Positions 13,329 through 19,832 of a stretch of 23,473 bases of DNA are shown here, piece after piece. Within the stretch, counting starts at the first letter, position 1; each line of letters starts with the position of its first letter. Position numbers and translations under genes: made by a program. Under the pieces are notes generated by a model, which saw nothing but the letters and a program-made list of their open reading frames with translations, had not been told where the DNA came from and searched no databases. Source of the DNA: CAZEBW01 sp964510205 (GTDB lineage: Bacteria > Chloroflexota > Anaerolineae > VGOG01); contig CAZEBW010000057.1 of assembly GCA_964510205.1 (NCBI GenBank), positions 1 to 23,473 on the forward strand. Direction: 5' to 3'.

Positions 13329-13509
13329 TTATGAGAAATGCCAGCCTGAGAAATGTGACCAGGGCATCTGTCTCGCCGTGGTCGCCTGCCCAAACGGGGT
13401 TCTCAAGCAAGAGGCAGCCTATGAGATGCCCGACCCTCCTCTGACCATGTGTGTCGGTTGCAGTCTGTGCGCACAGGCTTGCCCGTTGAAGGCCGTCCGA
13501 ATGATGTGA
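13303..13509 (+). CDS. 2[4Fe-4S] ferredoxin-like protein
   Basis: 68 residues with eight cysteines: C13, C18, C23 and C29 (KCQPEKCDQGICLAVVACP), then C50, C53, C56 and C60 (CVGCSLCAQACP). The first group has the wide spacing seen in the N-terminal iron-sulfur region of RLI/ABCE1 and related ferredoxins (CxPxxCxxGICxAVxxCP) rather than the standard CxxCxxCxxxCP. Two [4Fe-4S] clusters are expected. The ATG overlaps the coiled-coil gene by 26 nt. It probably donates electrons to a partner in the same cluster; no oxidoreductase is encoded here. Confidence 0.9.
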   Translation: MPKQMAVIDYEKCQPEKCDQGICLAVVACPNGVLKQEAAYEMPDPPLTMCVGCSLCAQACPLKAVRMM

Positions 13510-13528
13510 AGGAACCGAGGAGGGTTGA

Positions 13529-14362
13529 GTGATAAGAATAGCCTGCGTAGTAGACGACGCCGCCCCTGACCATTCGCCGTTTCGAGCTGAGCATGGGGTG
13601 GCTTTCCTGATTGAGACCCGGGATGGCGCCATCCTTTTCGATACAGGCCAGAGTAGCGCCGTGCTGCTGCACAATATGGGCCTGCTGGGCGTCGAGCCGG
13701 AGGAGATCAACGCCCTGGCCATCAGCCACGCCCACTACGATCACACCGGCGGGCTGCCGGGGCTGCTGGCTCACGTGGCCGGCATTCCCCTCTACGCCCA
13801 TCCCGACCTCTTCCGCGAACGCTTCTCGCGAAAAGAGGGGCCGATCGAGTCTGTGGGTCTGTCCTTGGACAGAGAGGCGTTGGAACAACACCTGGAGTTG
13901 CGGCTGGGCGCCGAGCCGGCGGAGATTCTACCCGGCGTGTGGACCACGGGCGAGATTGCAGACCATCCAGAGCCAGAGGGCCGCAGCGACCATCACCTGG
14001 TGCGCGGGTCTGGCAGGCAGGCTTGGGAACCTGATTCCTATCGCGATGACATGAGCTTGGCGCTGAGGACGGATGAAGGATGGGTGGTGCTTTGCGGCTG
14101 CTGTCACGCTGGCCTGCTCAACACCCTGGCCCACGTGCGCCGCACTTTTGGCCCAGACATCGCCGCTGTGGTCGGGGGCGCCCATCTGCTCCACGCCGAC
14201 GAAGCCCGTGTGCAGCGCGTCGTCGAGGTGTTGAGGGAACTCGGTGTGCCTCGGCTCTATCTCAACCACTGCACTGGTCAGCGGACCTGTGCCATCCTGG
14301 CCCAGGCTTTCGGCGATAAGGTGGCCGCCTGTCCGGCCGGCACGCAGTTGAGGCTCTCGTAG
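13529..14362 (+). CDS. Metallo-beta-lactamase-fold hydrolase, DHPS-like
   Basis: 277 residues from GTG 13529, after GAGGAGG. The MBL zinc motif is SHAHYDHTGG with H67, H69, D71 and H72; further candidate ligands are H193 (CGCCHAG) and H247 (LNHC). The N-terminal EHGVAFLIET...ILFDTGQS and the later DDMSLAL segments match the group including MJ0301-type 7,8-dihydropterin-methyl-ribofuranosylaminobenzene phosphate synthases. Many members have unknown substrates. It is the last gene of the methyltransferase / coiled-coil / ferredoxin cluster, 19 nt after the ferredoxin. Confidence 0.88.
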   Translation: MIRIACVVDDAAPDHSPFRAEHGVAFLIETRDGAILFDTGQSSAVLLHNMGLLGVEPEEINALAISHAHYDHTGGLPGLLAHVAGIPLYAHPDLFRERFSRKEGPIESVGLSLDREALEQHLELRLGAEPAEILPGVWTTGEIADHPEPEGRSDHHLVRGSGRQAWEPDSYRDDMSLALRTDEGWVVLCGCCHAGLLNTLAHVRRTFGPDIAAVVGGAHLLHADEARVQRVVEVLRELGVPRLYLNHCTGQRTCAILAQAFGDKVAACPAGTQLRLS

Positions 14363-14378
14363 ATTGGGGGAGGAAATC

Positions 14379-14406
14379 TTGCCAAAATCGCGAATAGGAG
14401 TATAAT
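14379..14406 (+). promoter_or_regulatory. Sigma70-type promoter of the double-thioredoxin gene
   Basis: TTGCCA (14379-14384), 16-nt spacer, perfect TATAAT (14401-14406), 32 nt before the ATG. Confidence 0.75.
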
Positions 14407-14438
14407 TGCCAATACAATCGAGGTCGAGGTGACGATGA

Positions 14439-15254
14439 ATGAGTGATCGGATACAATCGAGATACTGGCTGGGGACGGTATTCCTGATTCTGTTTTTGGC
14501 CCTGGCCATGGTGGCGGGCACGGCCCACGCTGATGGTGGGCCGGTTGTGCGAATGGTCTATTTCACCGCCGACGACTGCCCCCACTGTGCTGCCGTCGTT
14601 AACGAGGTGTTGAATCCGTTGCAGGCCGAATATGGCGATCAGATGCGGATCAAGGTGGTCGAGATCTCCGAGCCGGGCAGCTACGAGATGCTGATCCGCG
14701 CCGAGGAGATGTTCGGCGTTTCCCCAGAAGAGCGCGGGCTGCCGACGCTGATCATCGCCGGGCAGGTGCTCATCGGCGAGGACGCCATCCGAGAGCAGTT
14801 GCCTTGCCTGCTCGATACCTGCTTGGAGGTGGGCGGCACATCCTGGCCCGACATCCCCGGCCTGGAGGATGTCGCCATTGAGGGCCAAGTGGGGTTGGTC
14901 CCAGGATTCAGCTTGGGCACCGAGGAGTCGGCGACTTGTGGCCCAGAGGATACGGCAGCTTGTGAGGCTCCAGCCACTATTTGGGCGGCCTATTTCTACG
15001 AGGTGGGGTGCCAGCAGTGCAGCCGCGCCGAGTACGACATTCGCTATGTGCAGAGCAAGGTTCCCCAATTGCTGATCGAGGAGTACAACGTTCAAGAGGA
15101 CGCCGCGCTGGCGGAGTGGCTGGGCGCTCGTGCGGGTGTCCCACAGGAGCAGCGTCTGACCACGCCGGCCTTCTTCGTTGGGGACGAGTACCTGATCGGG
15201 GCCGACATCACGTCTGATTGGTTTACTACGGCACAGCAGGCTCGAAGCAGTTGA
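14439..15254 (+). CDS. Exported protein with two thioredoxin-like CxxC domains; C-terminus probably altered by a deletion
   Basis: 271 residues. N-terminal signal peptide or anchor (helix about 10-27, then THAHADGG-like cleavage region). Thioredoxin-like domain 1 spans about 35-125 with C47-P-H-C50, and domain 2 about 180-260 with C191-Q-Q-C194 and a cis-Pro-like TTPAFFVGDEYLIGADI. An acidic linker lies between. It probably acts in extracytoplasmic thiol exchange. The ATG follows GAGGTGA at 6 nt; promoter 32 nt upstream. After the conserved IGADITSD the last 11 residues look unrelated to the family. The same bases in another frame encode a membrane-protein tail, so the 3' end is probably a fusion point. 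Confidence 0.8.
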   Translation: MSDRIQSRYWLGTVFLILFLALAMVAGTAHADGGPVVRMVYFTADDCPHCAAVVNEVLNPLQAEYGDQMRIKVVEISEPGSYEMLIRAEEMFGVSPEERGLPTLIIAGQVLIGEDAIREQLPCLLDTCLEVGGTSWPDIPGLEDVAIEGQVGLVPGFSLGTEESATCGPEDTAACEAPATIWAAYFYEVGCQQCSRAEYDIRYVQSKVPQLLIEEYNVQEDAALAEWLGARAGVPQEQRLTTPAFFVGDEYLIGADITSDWFTTAQQARSS

Positions 15255-15352
15255 TGCGTTTTTTGGAGGAGCGTGCAGCGGCGGTCAAGCTGGGGATGGC
15301 GCTTCTGTTTGCAGGACTTGCGATCTGGCTGATAACTGGTACAGTGGCATAG
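15218..15352 (+). pseudogene. 3' relic of a membrane protein, possibly CcdA/DsbD-like
   Basis: A frame following a TGA at 15215-15217, different from the thioredoxin frame, has no start codon of its own. It encodes YYGTAGSKQLMRFLEERAA, then a hydrophobic helix VKLGMALLFAGLAIWLITG, and a proper TAG stop. A short basic/amphipathic segment followed by a last membrane helix and stop is the pattern of the CcdA (cytochrome c biogenesis / DsbD transmembrane) C-terminus. CcdA proteins are natural partners of exported thioredoxins. The beginning of the gene is absent. Confidence 0.5.
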
Positions 15353-15369
15353 GATAGGGGAGGCAACTG

Positions 15370-15396
15370 ACAGGAAACTTTTCAGGAGTTTTCTGT
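15370..15396 (+). other. Hairpin upstream of xth
   Basis: ACAGGAAAC (15370-15378) pairs with GTTTTCTGT (15388-15396): 9 bp with one G.T, 9-nt loop. No T-run follows, so it is a weak terminator candidate or a leader hairpin of the exonuclease gene. No convincing promoter is seen in 15353-15428. Confidence 0.3.
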
Positions 15397-15428
15397 GGCC
15401 TGTATCCTTGGGGAGGTAAGAAAACGAT

Positions 15429-16211
15429 ATGTCCGGTAATTTGCTGAAAGTGGCCACTTTCAACGCCAATTCCATCCGGGTTCGACTGGATCAAGTACTG
15501 CGCTGGATGAGCCGTGAGGAAGCTGATATCCTCTGCGTCCAGGAGACGAAGGCGCAGGACAAGGACTTCCCAGCGGAGCCGATCAGAGACGCGGGCTATC
15601 ACGTCGTCTTCCGGGGACAGAAGGGGCATGCCGGTGTGGCCATCATCAGTCGGGAGGAGCCGCGAGAAGTGGCCTTCGGTCTTGACGGCGACGACGAGGC
15701 CCGCCTGATCCGCGCCGTCATCCAGGGCATCTCCGTGGTCAACACCTATGTCCCCCAGGGCCGCTCGCCCGACTCAGAGCACTTTCAGCATAAGCTGGAG
15801 TGGTTCAGCCGATTACGGGCCTTCTTTGACCAACACTACTCGCCGCAGGAGCCGCTGCTGTGGATGGGCGATTTCAACGTCGCTACCGAGGAGATTGACG
15901 TCCATGATCCTCAACGGCTGAAGAACCACGTGGACTTCCATCCGCAGGCCCGCGCCGCCCTGGAGCAGGTGCGGGAGTGGGGCTTTGTGGACGTCTTCCG
16001 TCGGCATCATCCCGGCGAGCCGGATCAATACACCTATTGGGACTACCGGGCGCGGGATCCCGTGGAGCGGGGCGTCGGCTGGCGGGTGGATCACATCTGG
16101 GCCACCGAGCCGCTGGCCCGCCAGTCTACCAGGGCCTGGATTGACGTAGAGGCCCGGCTGGCGGAGCGACCCTCAGATCACACCTTCCTGGTGGCCGAGT
16201 TCGCGCTTTGA
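15429..16211 (+). CDS. xthA: Exodeoxyribonuclease III / AP endonuclease
   Basis: 260 residues, the usual ExoIII length. Visible catalytic motifs are the FNANSIR start (11-17), VQETKAQD with E39, the GDFNVATEEIDVHD segment (about 147-160, D and N pair), WRVDHIW near 228, and SDHTF with D250 and H251 at the C-terminus. It repairs abasic sites and trims 3' ends. The ATG follows GGGGAGG. It stands alone with a strong palindrome directly downstream. Confidence 0.95.
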   Translation: MSGNLLKVATFNANSIRVRLDQVLRWMSREEADILCVQETKAQDKDFPAEPIRDAGYHVVFRGQKGHAGVAIISREEPREVAFGLDGDDEARLIRAVIQGISVVNTYVPQGRSPDSEHFQHKLEWFSRLRAFFDQHYSPQEPLLWMGDFNVATEEIDVHDPQRLKNHVDFHPQARAALEQVREWGFVDVFRRHHPGEPDQYTYWDYRARDPVERGVGWRVDHIWATEPLARQSTRAWIDVEARLAERPSDHTFLVAEFAL

Positions 16212-16224
16212 TCGCTATTTCGCC

Positions 16225-16257
16225 AGACCCTAAAGGTTTTCGAAACCTTTAGGGTCT
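16225..16257. repeat. Perfect 15-bp palindromic hairpin, xth-fmdB spacer
   Basis: AGACCCTAAAGGTTT (16225-16239), loop TCG, and its exact complement (16243-16257). No T-run follows on either strand, so it is better seen as a dispersed REP-like palindrome. It could still stabilise or end the xth transcript. Confidence 0.8.
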
Positions 16258-16278
16258 AAAGGGAGTGAGGTAAGACGA

Positions 16279-16479
16279 ATGCCAATCTATGAGTACCGAT
16301 GTTCGGAATGTGGGGAGAAATTCGAGAAGCTGGTGCGCTTTGGCGCCTCGACCTCTGAGGTGGAGTGTCCAAAGTGCGGCGCTCGCAAGGCGGATAAGCT
16401 CATCTCCGCCTTCAGCGCCAGGATGTCGAGCACTGCGGCAGCTCCCGTCAGCGCCTGTGCGCCCGCTTCCTCTGCTTGA
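16279..16479 (+). CDS. FmdB-family (CxxC_CxxC_SSSS) zinc-ribbon protein
   Basis: 66 residues beginning MPIYEYRCSECGEKFEKLV, diagnostic of the FmdB zinc-ribbon family, with a second CPKCG knuckle near 30-34. The four cysteines C8, C11, C30 and C33 would bind zinc. The tail is Ala/Ser-rich with SACAPASSA, as in many family members. It was once proposed as a regulator of formamidase genes, but its function is essentially unknown. It starts 21 nt after the palindrome, with a modest GTGAGGTAAG ribosome-binding region. Confidence 0.85.
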   Translation: MPIYEYRCSECGEKFEKLVRFGASTSEVECPKCGARKADKLISAFSARMSSTAAAPVSACAPASSA

Positions 16480-16492
16480 AGCCTCTAACAGA

Positions 16493-16509
16493 GAAGGCAG
16501 TTTGCCTTC
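16493..16509 (+). other. Short hairpin after fmdB
   Basis: GAAGGCA (16493-16499) and TGCCTTC (16503-16509) form a 7-bp stem with loop GTT, 14 nt after the fmdB stop. No T-run follows, so termination is uncertain. Confidence 0.35.
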
Positions 16510-16598
16510 AGGTACATTTCCGACAGGGAGAGGGGGAGGAGTGTCCATCTCTTTATCCGTTAAGATAACCATTTGGGCGCGTTTCATCTCGGTTGTAG

Positions 16599-16641
16599 GA
16601 CGGATTGGTAATCCGTCAATCCGTCGGAATACCATTCCGAC
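16599..16641. repeat. Two adjacent perfect 8-bp hairpins
   Basis: GACGGATT (16599-16606), loop GGT, AATCCGTC (16610-16617); then GTCGGAAT (16623-16630), loop ACC, ATTCCGAC (16634-16641). The two loops are complementary to each other (GGT and ACC), so kissing or long pairing is possible. The remaining bases of 16480-16841 hold no gene that I can support. Confidence 0.6.
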
Positions 16642-16688
16642 CAACAATACCAGCCAACTCACTTGAAACACACCCTAACCATTTACCT

Positions 16689-16794
16689 GCTCCCGTCGGA
16701 TCGTCAGATCCGACGGCTGAATGGGTTGAATCGGGCTGATTTCGCTAACTTTGGCCTGGATTTGACAATCCAGGCCGAGCAAGGTGAGTAGTTG
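16689..16794 (+). repeat. Two-hairpin intergenic element, copy 2
   Basis: Shares its opening GCTCCCG, GTCA loop and closing GGTGAGTAGTTG with copy 1 (3436-3572). First hairpin: CCGTCGGATC (16693-16702), loop GTCA, GATCCGACGG (16707-16716), 10 bp perfect. Second: GGCCTGGATT (16753-16762), loop TGAC, AATCCAGGCC (16767-16776), 10 bp perfect. Stem bases differ between copies while pairing is kept. Confidence 0.7.
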
Positions 16795-16862
16795 CCCGTG
16801 AAGATACTTCCGACTTGAATGGATGAGGATGGATCCTACCCGTGGTCAAAGGAGAGTTTGCC

Positions 16863-17192
16863 ATGATCGTGAGGAACTACCACCAGGTTGAGCCAGATGA
16901 GTTTGCAGAGGCGCCGGGCGTCACTGTGCGCTGGATGATCAGCGAGAAGGAGGGCGCGCCGAACTTTGCCATGCGCGTCATTGATGTGGAGCCTGGGGCC
17001 GCCTCCCCCTTCCACACCCACGCCTGGGAGCACGAAGCCTTCATCCTGGCCGGCGAGGGCCATCTCAGGGCTGTGGATGGGGAGACGCCGTTCGGCGAGG
17101 GCGACGCCGTCTTCGTGCCCCCGGAGGAAAAGCATCAATTTGTCAACGATGGCGAGACGACGCTGCGTTTCATCTGCGTCGTCCCTTTGTAG
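16863..17192 (+). CDS. Single-domain cupin protein
   Basis: 109 residues from ATG 16863, with AAGGAG 9 nt upstream; a GTG at 16842 is in frame but lies before that site. Cupin motif 1 is PFHTHAWEHEAFILAGEG with H51, H53 and E58; motif 2 is GDAVFVPPEEKHQFVN with H91, completing a three-His/one-Glu metal site. Such small cupins include isomerases, dioxygenases and sugar- or metal-binding proteins; the substrate is not readable. The gene is 6 nt upstream of the NTPase and could be the first gene of the ECF cluster. Confidence 0.88.
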   Translation: MIVRNYHQVEPDEFAEAPGVTVRWMISEKEGAPNFAMRVIDVEPGAASPFHTHAWEHEAFILAGEGHLRAVDGETPFGEGDAVFVPPEEKHQFVNDGETTLRFICVVPL

Positions 17193-17198
17193 CCCGGC

Positions 17199-17750
17199 AT
17201 GAACGTTCTGCTGACTGGAGAGCGCCAAGCAGGAAAGACTACCCTCTGCAAGCGCGTGGCAGAGCTGGCGCGTGGACTGGGCCGTCAGCCTGCTGGCCTG
17301 CTCTCACCGGCTCTCCTCGGCGAAGAGGATCTTCCTCTGGCCTACGACGCGCTCATGCTGCCCGACGGCGAACAGCGGCTGCTGGCCCGGGCCGATGATG
17401 ATCTCGGCGGTCCCCGCACGGGTCGCTACAGTTTCGACGCCGATGTGTTCTCTTGGGCGATTGAGAGGCTGCGAGCTGCGATCTCGCAGGGCTGCGATCT
17501 GCTCATCGTAGACGAGATCGGCCCTTTGGAGCTGGAGCAGGGGCAGGGCCTGGCTCCGCTCCTCTCCGAGCTCTCCGCTTCGGGACTCCCACCGTTGCTG
17601 TTGGTCGTCCGTCCAGAACTCGTAGGACAACTGCGGCGGCGGCTCGCCAACATCCCCTTCCGCACCTTCACCGTCACCCAGCAGAACCGCGAGGCTCTCC
17701 CCGAAGCTATCATCAAGGAGCTGTTCAGCGATTATGATCCAGGTGGATGA
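17199..17750 (+). CDS. THEP1-like nucleoside-triphosphatase (NTPase_1 family)
   Basis: 183 residues. The P-loop is GERQAGKTT (7-15), Walker B is LLIVDEIGPLEL with D105 and E106 (the DEIGPLE signature of the THEP1/PF03266 group), and a conserved RTGRYSFD segment lies near 73-80. These proteins hydrolyse NTPs and dNTPs in vitro; biological roles are unclear. It overlaps the ECF ATPase gene by 17 nt, so it is translated with the transporter. That coupling suggests a link to uptake or salvage of the transported compound, but this is inference. Confidence 0.87.
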   Translation: MNVLLTGERQAGKTTLCKRVAELARGLGRQPAGLLSPALLGEEDLPLAYDALMLPDGEQRLLARADDDLGGPRTGRYSFDADVFSWAIERLRAAISQGCDLLIVDEIGPLELEQGQGLAPLLSELSASGLPPLLLVVRPELVGQLRRRLANIPFRTFTVTQQNREALPEAIIKELFSDYDPGG

Positions 17751-19176
17751 CCTGACGGTACACTACGGCCATCGCCGTGTTCTGGGCGAGCTCTCCCTGT
17801 CCATCCGGCGCGGCGAATTCATGTTGGTGACTGGCCCCTCCGGCTCTGGCAAGAGCACCCTGCTGCGCGCCCTGGCGGGCCTCATTCCTCACGCTTCGTC
17901 GGCTCGCCTGGGGGGTACGGTGTGGGTGGACGGGCTGGACACCCGGCAGCATTCGCTGCCGGTTTTGGCTGGCCACGCCGGCCTGGTCTTTCAGAACCCC
18001 GCCACTCAGCTCTTCTGCCTGCGGGTGGAAGAGGAGGTGGCCTTTGGTCCCCGTAATCTGGGTTTGCCCCCGGATGAAGTGGCCCGTCGGGTGGAGTGGG
18101 CCACGACGGCCGCAGGATTGGAGCATCTGCGGGGCCGCCGTGTGAACACCCTCTCCGACGGCGAGAAGCAGCGATTGGCCATCGCCGCTGTCCTGGCCAT
18201 GTCCCCCCGCGCCTTGATCTTGGATGAACCTACTTCCAACCTGGATAGAGTCGGCACCCGCCAGGTCTTTTCCACACTGGAGCGTCTGCGCGACCAGGCT
18301 GCGGAGCCCACCACGATTGTCATCGCCGAGCACAAGACGGGCGAGGTGAGCCGCCTGGCCGACCGCGTGCTCATTTTGGACGAGGGACAGCTCGTGGCCG
18401 ACGGCGCGCCCGACGAGGTTTTCGCCAGGCGGGAGCTGCTCCATCGCTTGGGCGTGCGCCAGCCCAACAACCTGTCAGGGATTAGGGAATCAGGGGCTGG
18501 GGATCAGGGACTGGGCAATCCCTTGTCCCTGGCCCCTTGTCCCTTGTCCCTGATAACTGATCCCCTGGTCAAATTGGAAGGGGTTGTCGCCGGGTACGGG
18601 AAGAGGCAGGTGCTGGACGACTTGAACCTTTCGATTCAGCGGGGCGAGCTGGTGGCCCTGGTGGGCGACAACGGGGCGGGAAAGACGACGCTGGCCCGGC
18701 TGATAGCCGGGTTGATGAAGCCCCGGCGGGGGAAGGTGCAGGTGAGGGGGCAGGTGGGTCTCCTGTTTCAAAATCCTCTGGAGCAGCTCTTCTGCGAGAC
18801 GGTGGAGGAGGAGGTGGCTTTTGGCCCTCGCAACTACGATCTCCTTACCCCGGCTCTGCTAGAGGACACCCTGGCTGTCGCAGACCTGGGAGGCTTGCGT
18901 CATCGCCGCATCCACGCCCTCAGCGGCGGGGAGCAGCAGCGCACGGCCCTGGCCTCGGTGCTGGCCCTGCAGCCCGACCTGCTGATTCTGGACGAACCCA
19001 CCATGGGGCAGGATTGGGGCCATCTGAGCGCTTTTATGGACCACGTGAGCCGCCTGAACGGCAAGGGCATGGCCATCTTGCTCATCACCCACGACGACGA
19101 ACTGGTGCGTCGCTACGCCCAGCGGGTGCTGCTCCTGCGGGACGGGCGCATCGCTGGTCGGGGAATCAGGGACTAG
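17734..19176 (+). CDS. ECF transporter ATPase, two fused ABC domains
   Basis: 480 residues. Domain 1 (about 1-245): Walker A GPSGSGKST (34-42), Q-loop FQNP at Q87, signature LSDGEKQR (140-147), Walker B LILDEP (161-166) and switch H200. Domain 2 (about 278-480): Walker A GDNGAGKTT (311-319), LFQNPLEQLF, signature LSGGEQQR, LLILDEPT and ITHDD. Both sites look catalytically complete. It powers vitamin or metal uptake with the EcfT and S-type proteins encoded next. The linker (248-277, Gly/Pro/Leu-rich) is encoded by an inserted repeat, and the stop codon falls within another copy of that repeat family. Confidence 0.93.
   Translation: MIQVDDLTVHYGHRRVLGELSLSIRRGEFMLVTGPSGSGKSTLLRALAGLIPHASSARLGGTVWVDGLDTRQHSLPVLAGHAGLVFQNPATQLFCLRVEEEVAFGPRNLGLPPDEVARRVEWATTAAGLEHLRGRRVNTLSDGEKQRLAIAAVLAMSPRALILDEPTSNLDRVGTRQVFSTLERLRDQAAEPTTIVIAEHKTGEVSRLADRVLILDEGQLVADGAPDEVFARRELLHRLGVRQPNNLSGIRESGAGDQGLGNPLSLAPCPLSLITDPLVKLEGVVAGYGKRQVLDDLNLSIQRGELVALVGDNGAGKTTLARLIAGLMKPRRGKVQVRGQVGLLFQNPLEQLFCETVEEEVAFGPRNYDLLTPALLEDTLAVADLGGLRHRRIHALSGGEQQRTALASVLALQPDLLILDEPTMGQDWGHLSAFMDHVSRLNGKGMAILLITHDDELVRRYAQRVLLLRDGRIAGRGIRD
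18475..18564. repeat. ATCAGGG-type degenerate repeat inside the ECF ATPase linker
   Basis: A run of GGGATTAGGGAATCA, GGGGATCAGGGACT and their complements (CCCTTGTCCCTG, CTGATCCCC) forms a partly self-complementary array. It shares the 15-mer GGGATTAGGGAATCA (18478-18492) exactly, in inverted orientation, with 21542-21556, and the 10-mer ATCAGGGACT (18503-18512) with 19165-19174. It is translated in frame as residues 248-277. Confidence 0.7.
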
Positions 19177-19193
19177 GAAATCAAGTAATCAGG
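19160..19193. repeat. ATCAGGG-type repeat at the 3' end of the ECF ATPase gene
   Basis: GGGGAATCAGGGACTAGG followed by AAATCAAGTAATCAGG. The TAG stop (19174-19176) of the ATPase lies within it. It also borders the Shine-Dalgarno of the next gene. Confidence 0.6.
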
Positions 19194-19205
19194 AGGGAAC
19201 ATAAA

Positions 19206-19832
19206 ATGAAAACTCGCTTTACCACCCGTGATTTGGTTTACATCGCCGTTTTCGGCGCCCTGTGGGGCGCGGTGGAGATGACCCTCGGCTCTTACTTGCA
19301 CCTCATTTTTCCGCCAGTGGCTACCCCCCTGGTGGGGGTCGGAACGATCGCGACCGCACTGGGCATGGCCCTGGCTCTGATAGGGCGCCTCTTCGTCCCC
19401 CAGGCTGGCTCGGTGCTGATGATCGGCCTGGTGGTGGTCGTGTTGAAGGGGTTGAGCCTCGGCGGCGTGAAGCTCTCCCCCATGATCGCCATCATCATCG
19501 AGTGCCTTCTGGCGGAGTTGGGCCTTTTCCTCTCCAGAAAGCCAAGCCGGGGTGGATTCATATTGGCCGGCAGCCTGGCGGTACTGTGGACCTTCTTCCA
19601 CAAGCTTTTCGCCTCCTACGTCTTCCTCGGCCGGGGCATCTACGACGTTTACCTGGCCATGATCAAGAAGGGGGCTGAGGCGCTGGGCGTCGGGGTGGGC
19701 TACGCTCTGCTCATCGTTGCTGCCTTCCTGCTCATCCGCGTCATCGCTGGCAGCGTGGCGGGTTGGCTGGCTTGGGATCTGGGAGGGGCTGTCCGCGCTC
19801 GCCTGGCCGGGGCTGAGAGGGATTTGGATTGA
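19206..19832 (+). CDS. ECF-type S-component-like membrane protein
   Basis: 208 residues from ATG 19206, after AGGAGGG at a good distance. An open frame extends back into the ATPase gene but lacks support. About six hydrophobic segments are seen, starting TTRDLVYIAVFGALWGAVEMTLGSYLH, with a conserved-looking GLSLGGVKLSPMIAIIIECLLAELGL segment near 80-105. Its position between the double ATPase and EcfT, its size and topology fit an S component. I do not recognise a substrate-specific subfamily. Its stop overlaps the EcfT start. Confidence 0.72.
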   Translation: MKTRFTTRDLVYIAVFGALWGAVEMTLGSYLHLIFPPVATPLVGVGTIATALGMALALIGRLFVPQAGSVLMIGLVVVVLKGLSLGGVKLSPMIAIIIECLLAELGLFLSRKPSRGGFILAGSLAVLWTFFHKLFASYVFLGRGIYDVYLAMIKKGAEALGVGVGYALLIVAAFLLIRVIAGSVAGWLAWDLGGAVRARLAGAERDLD

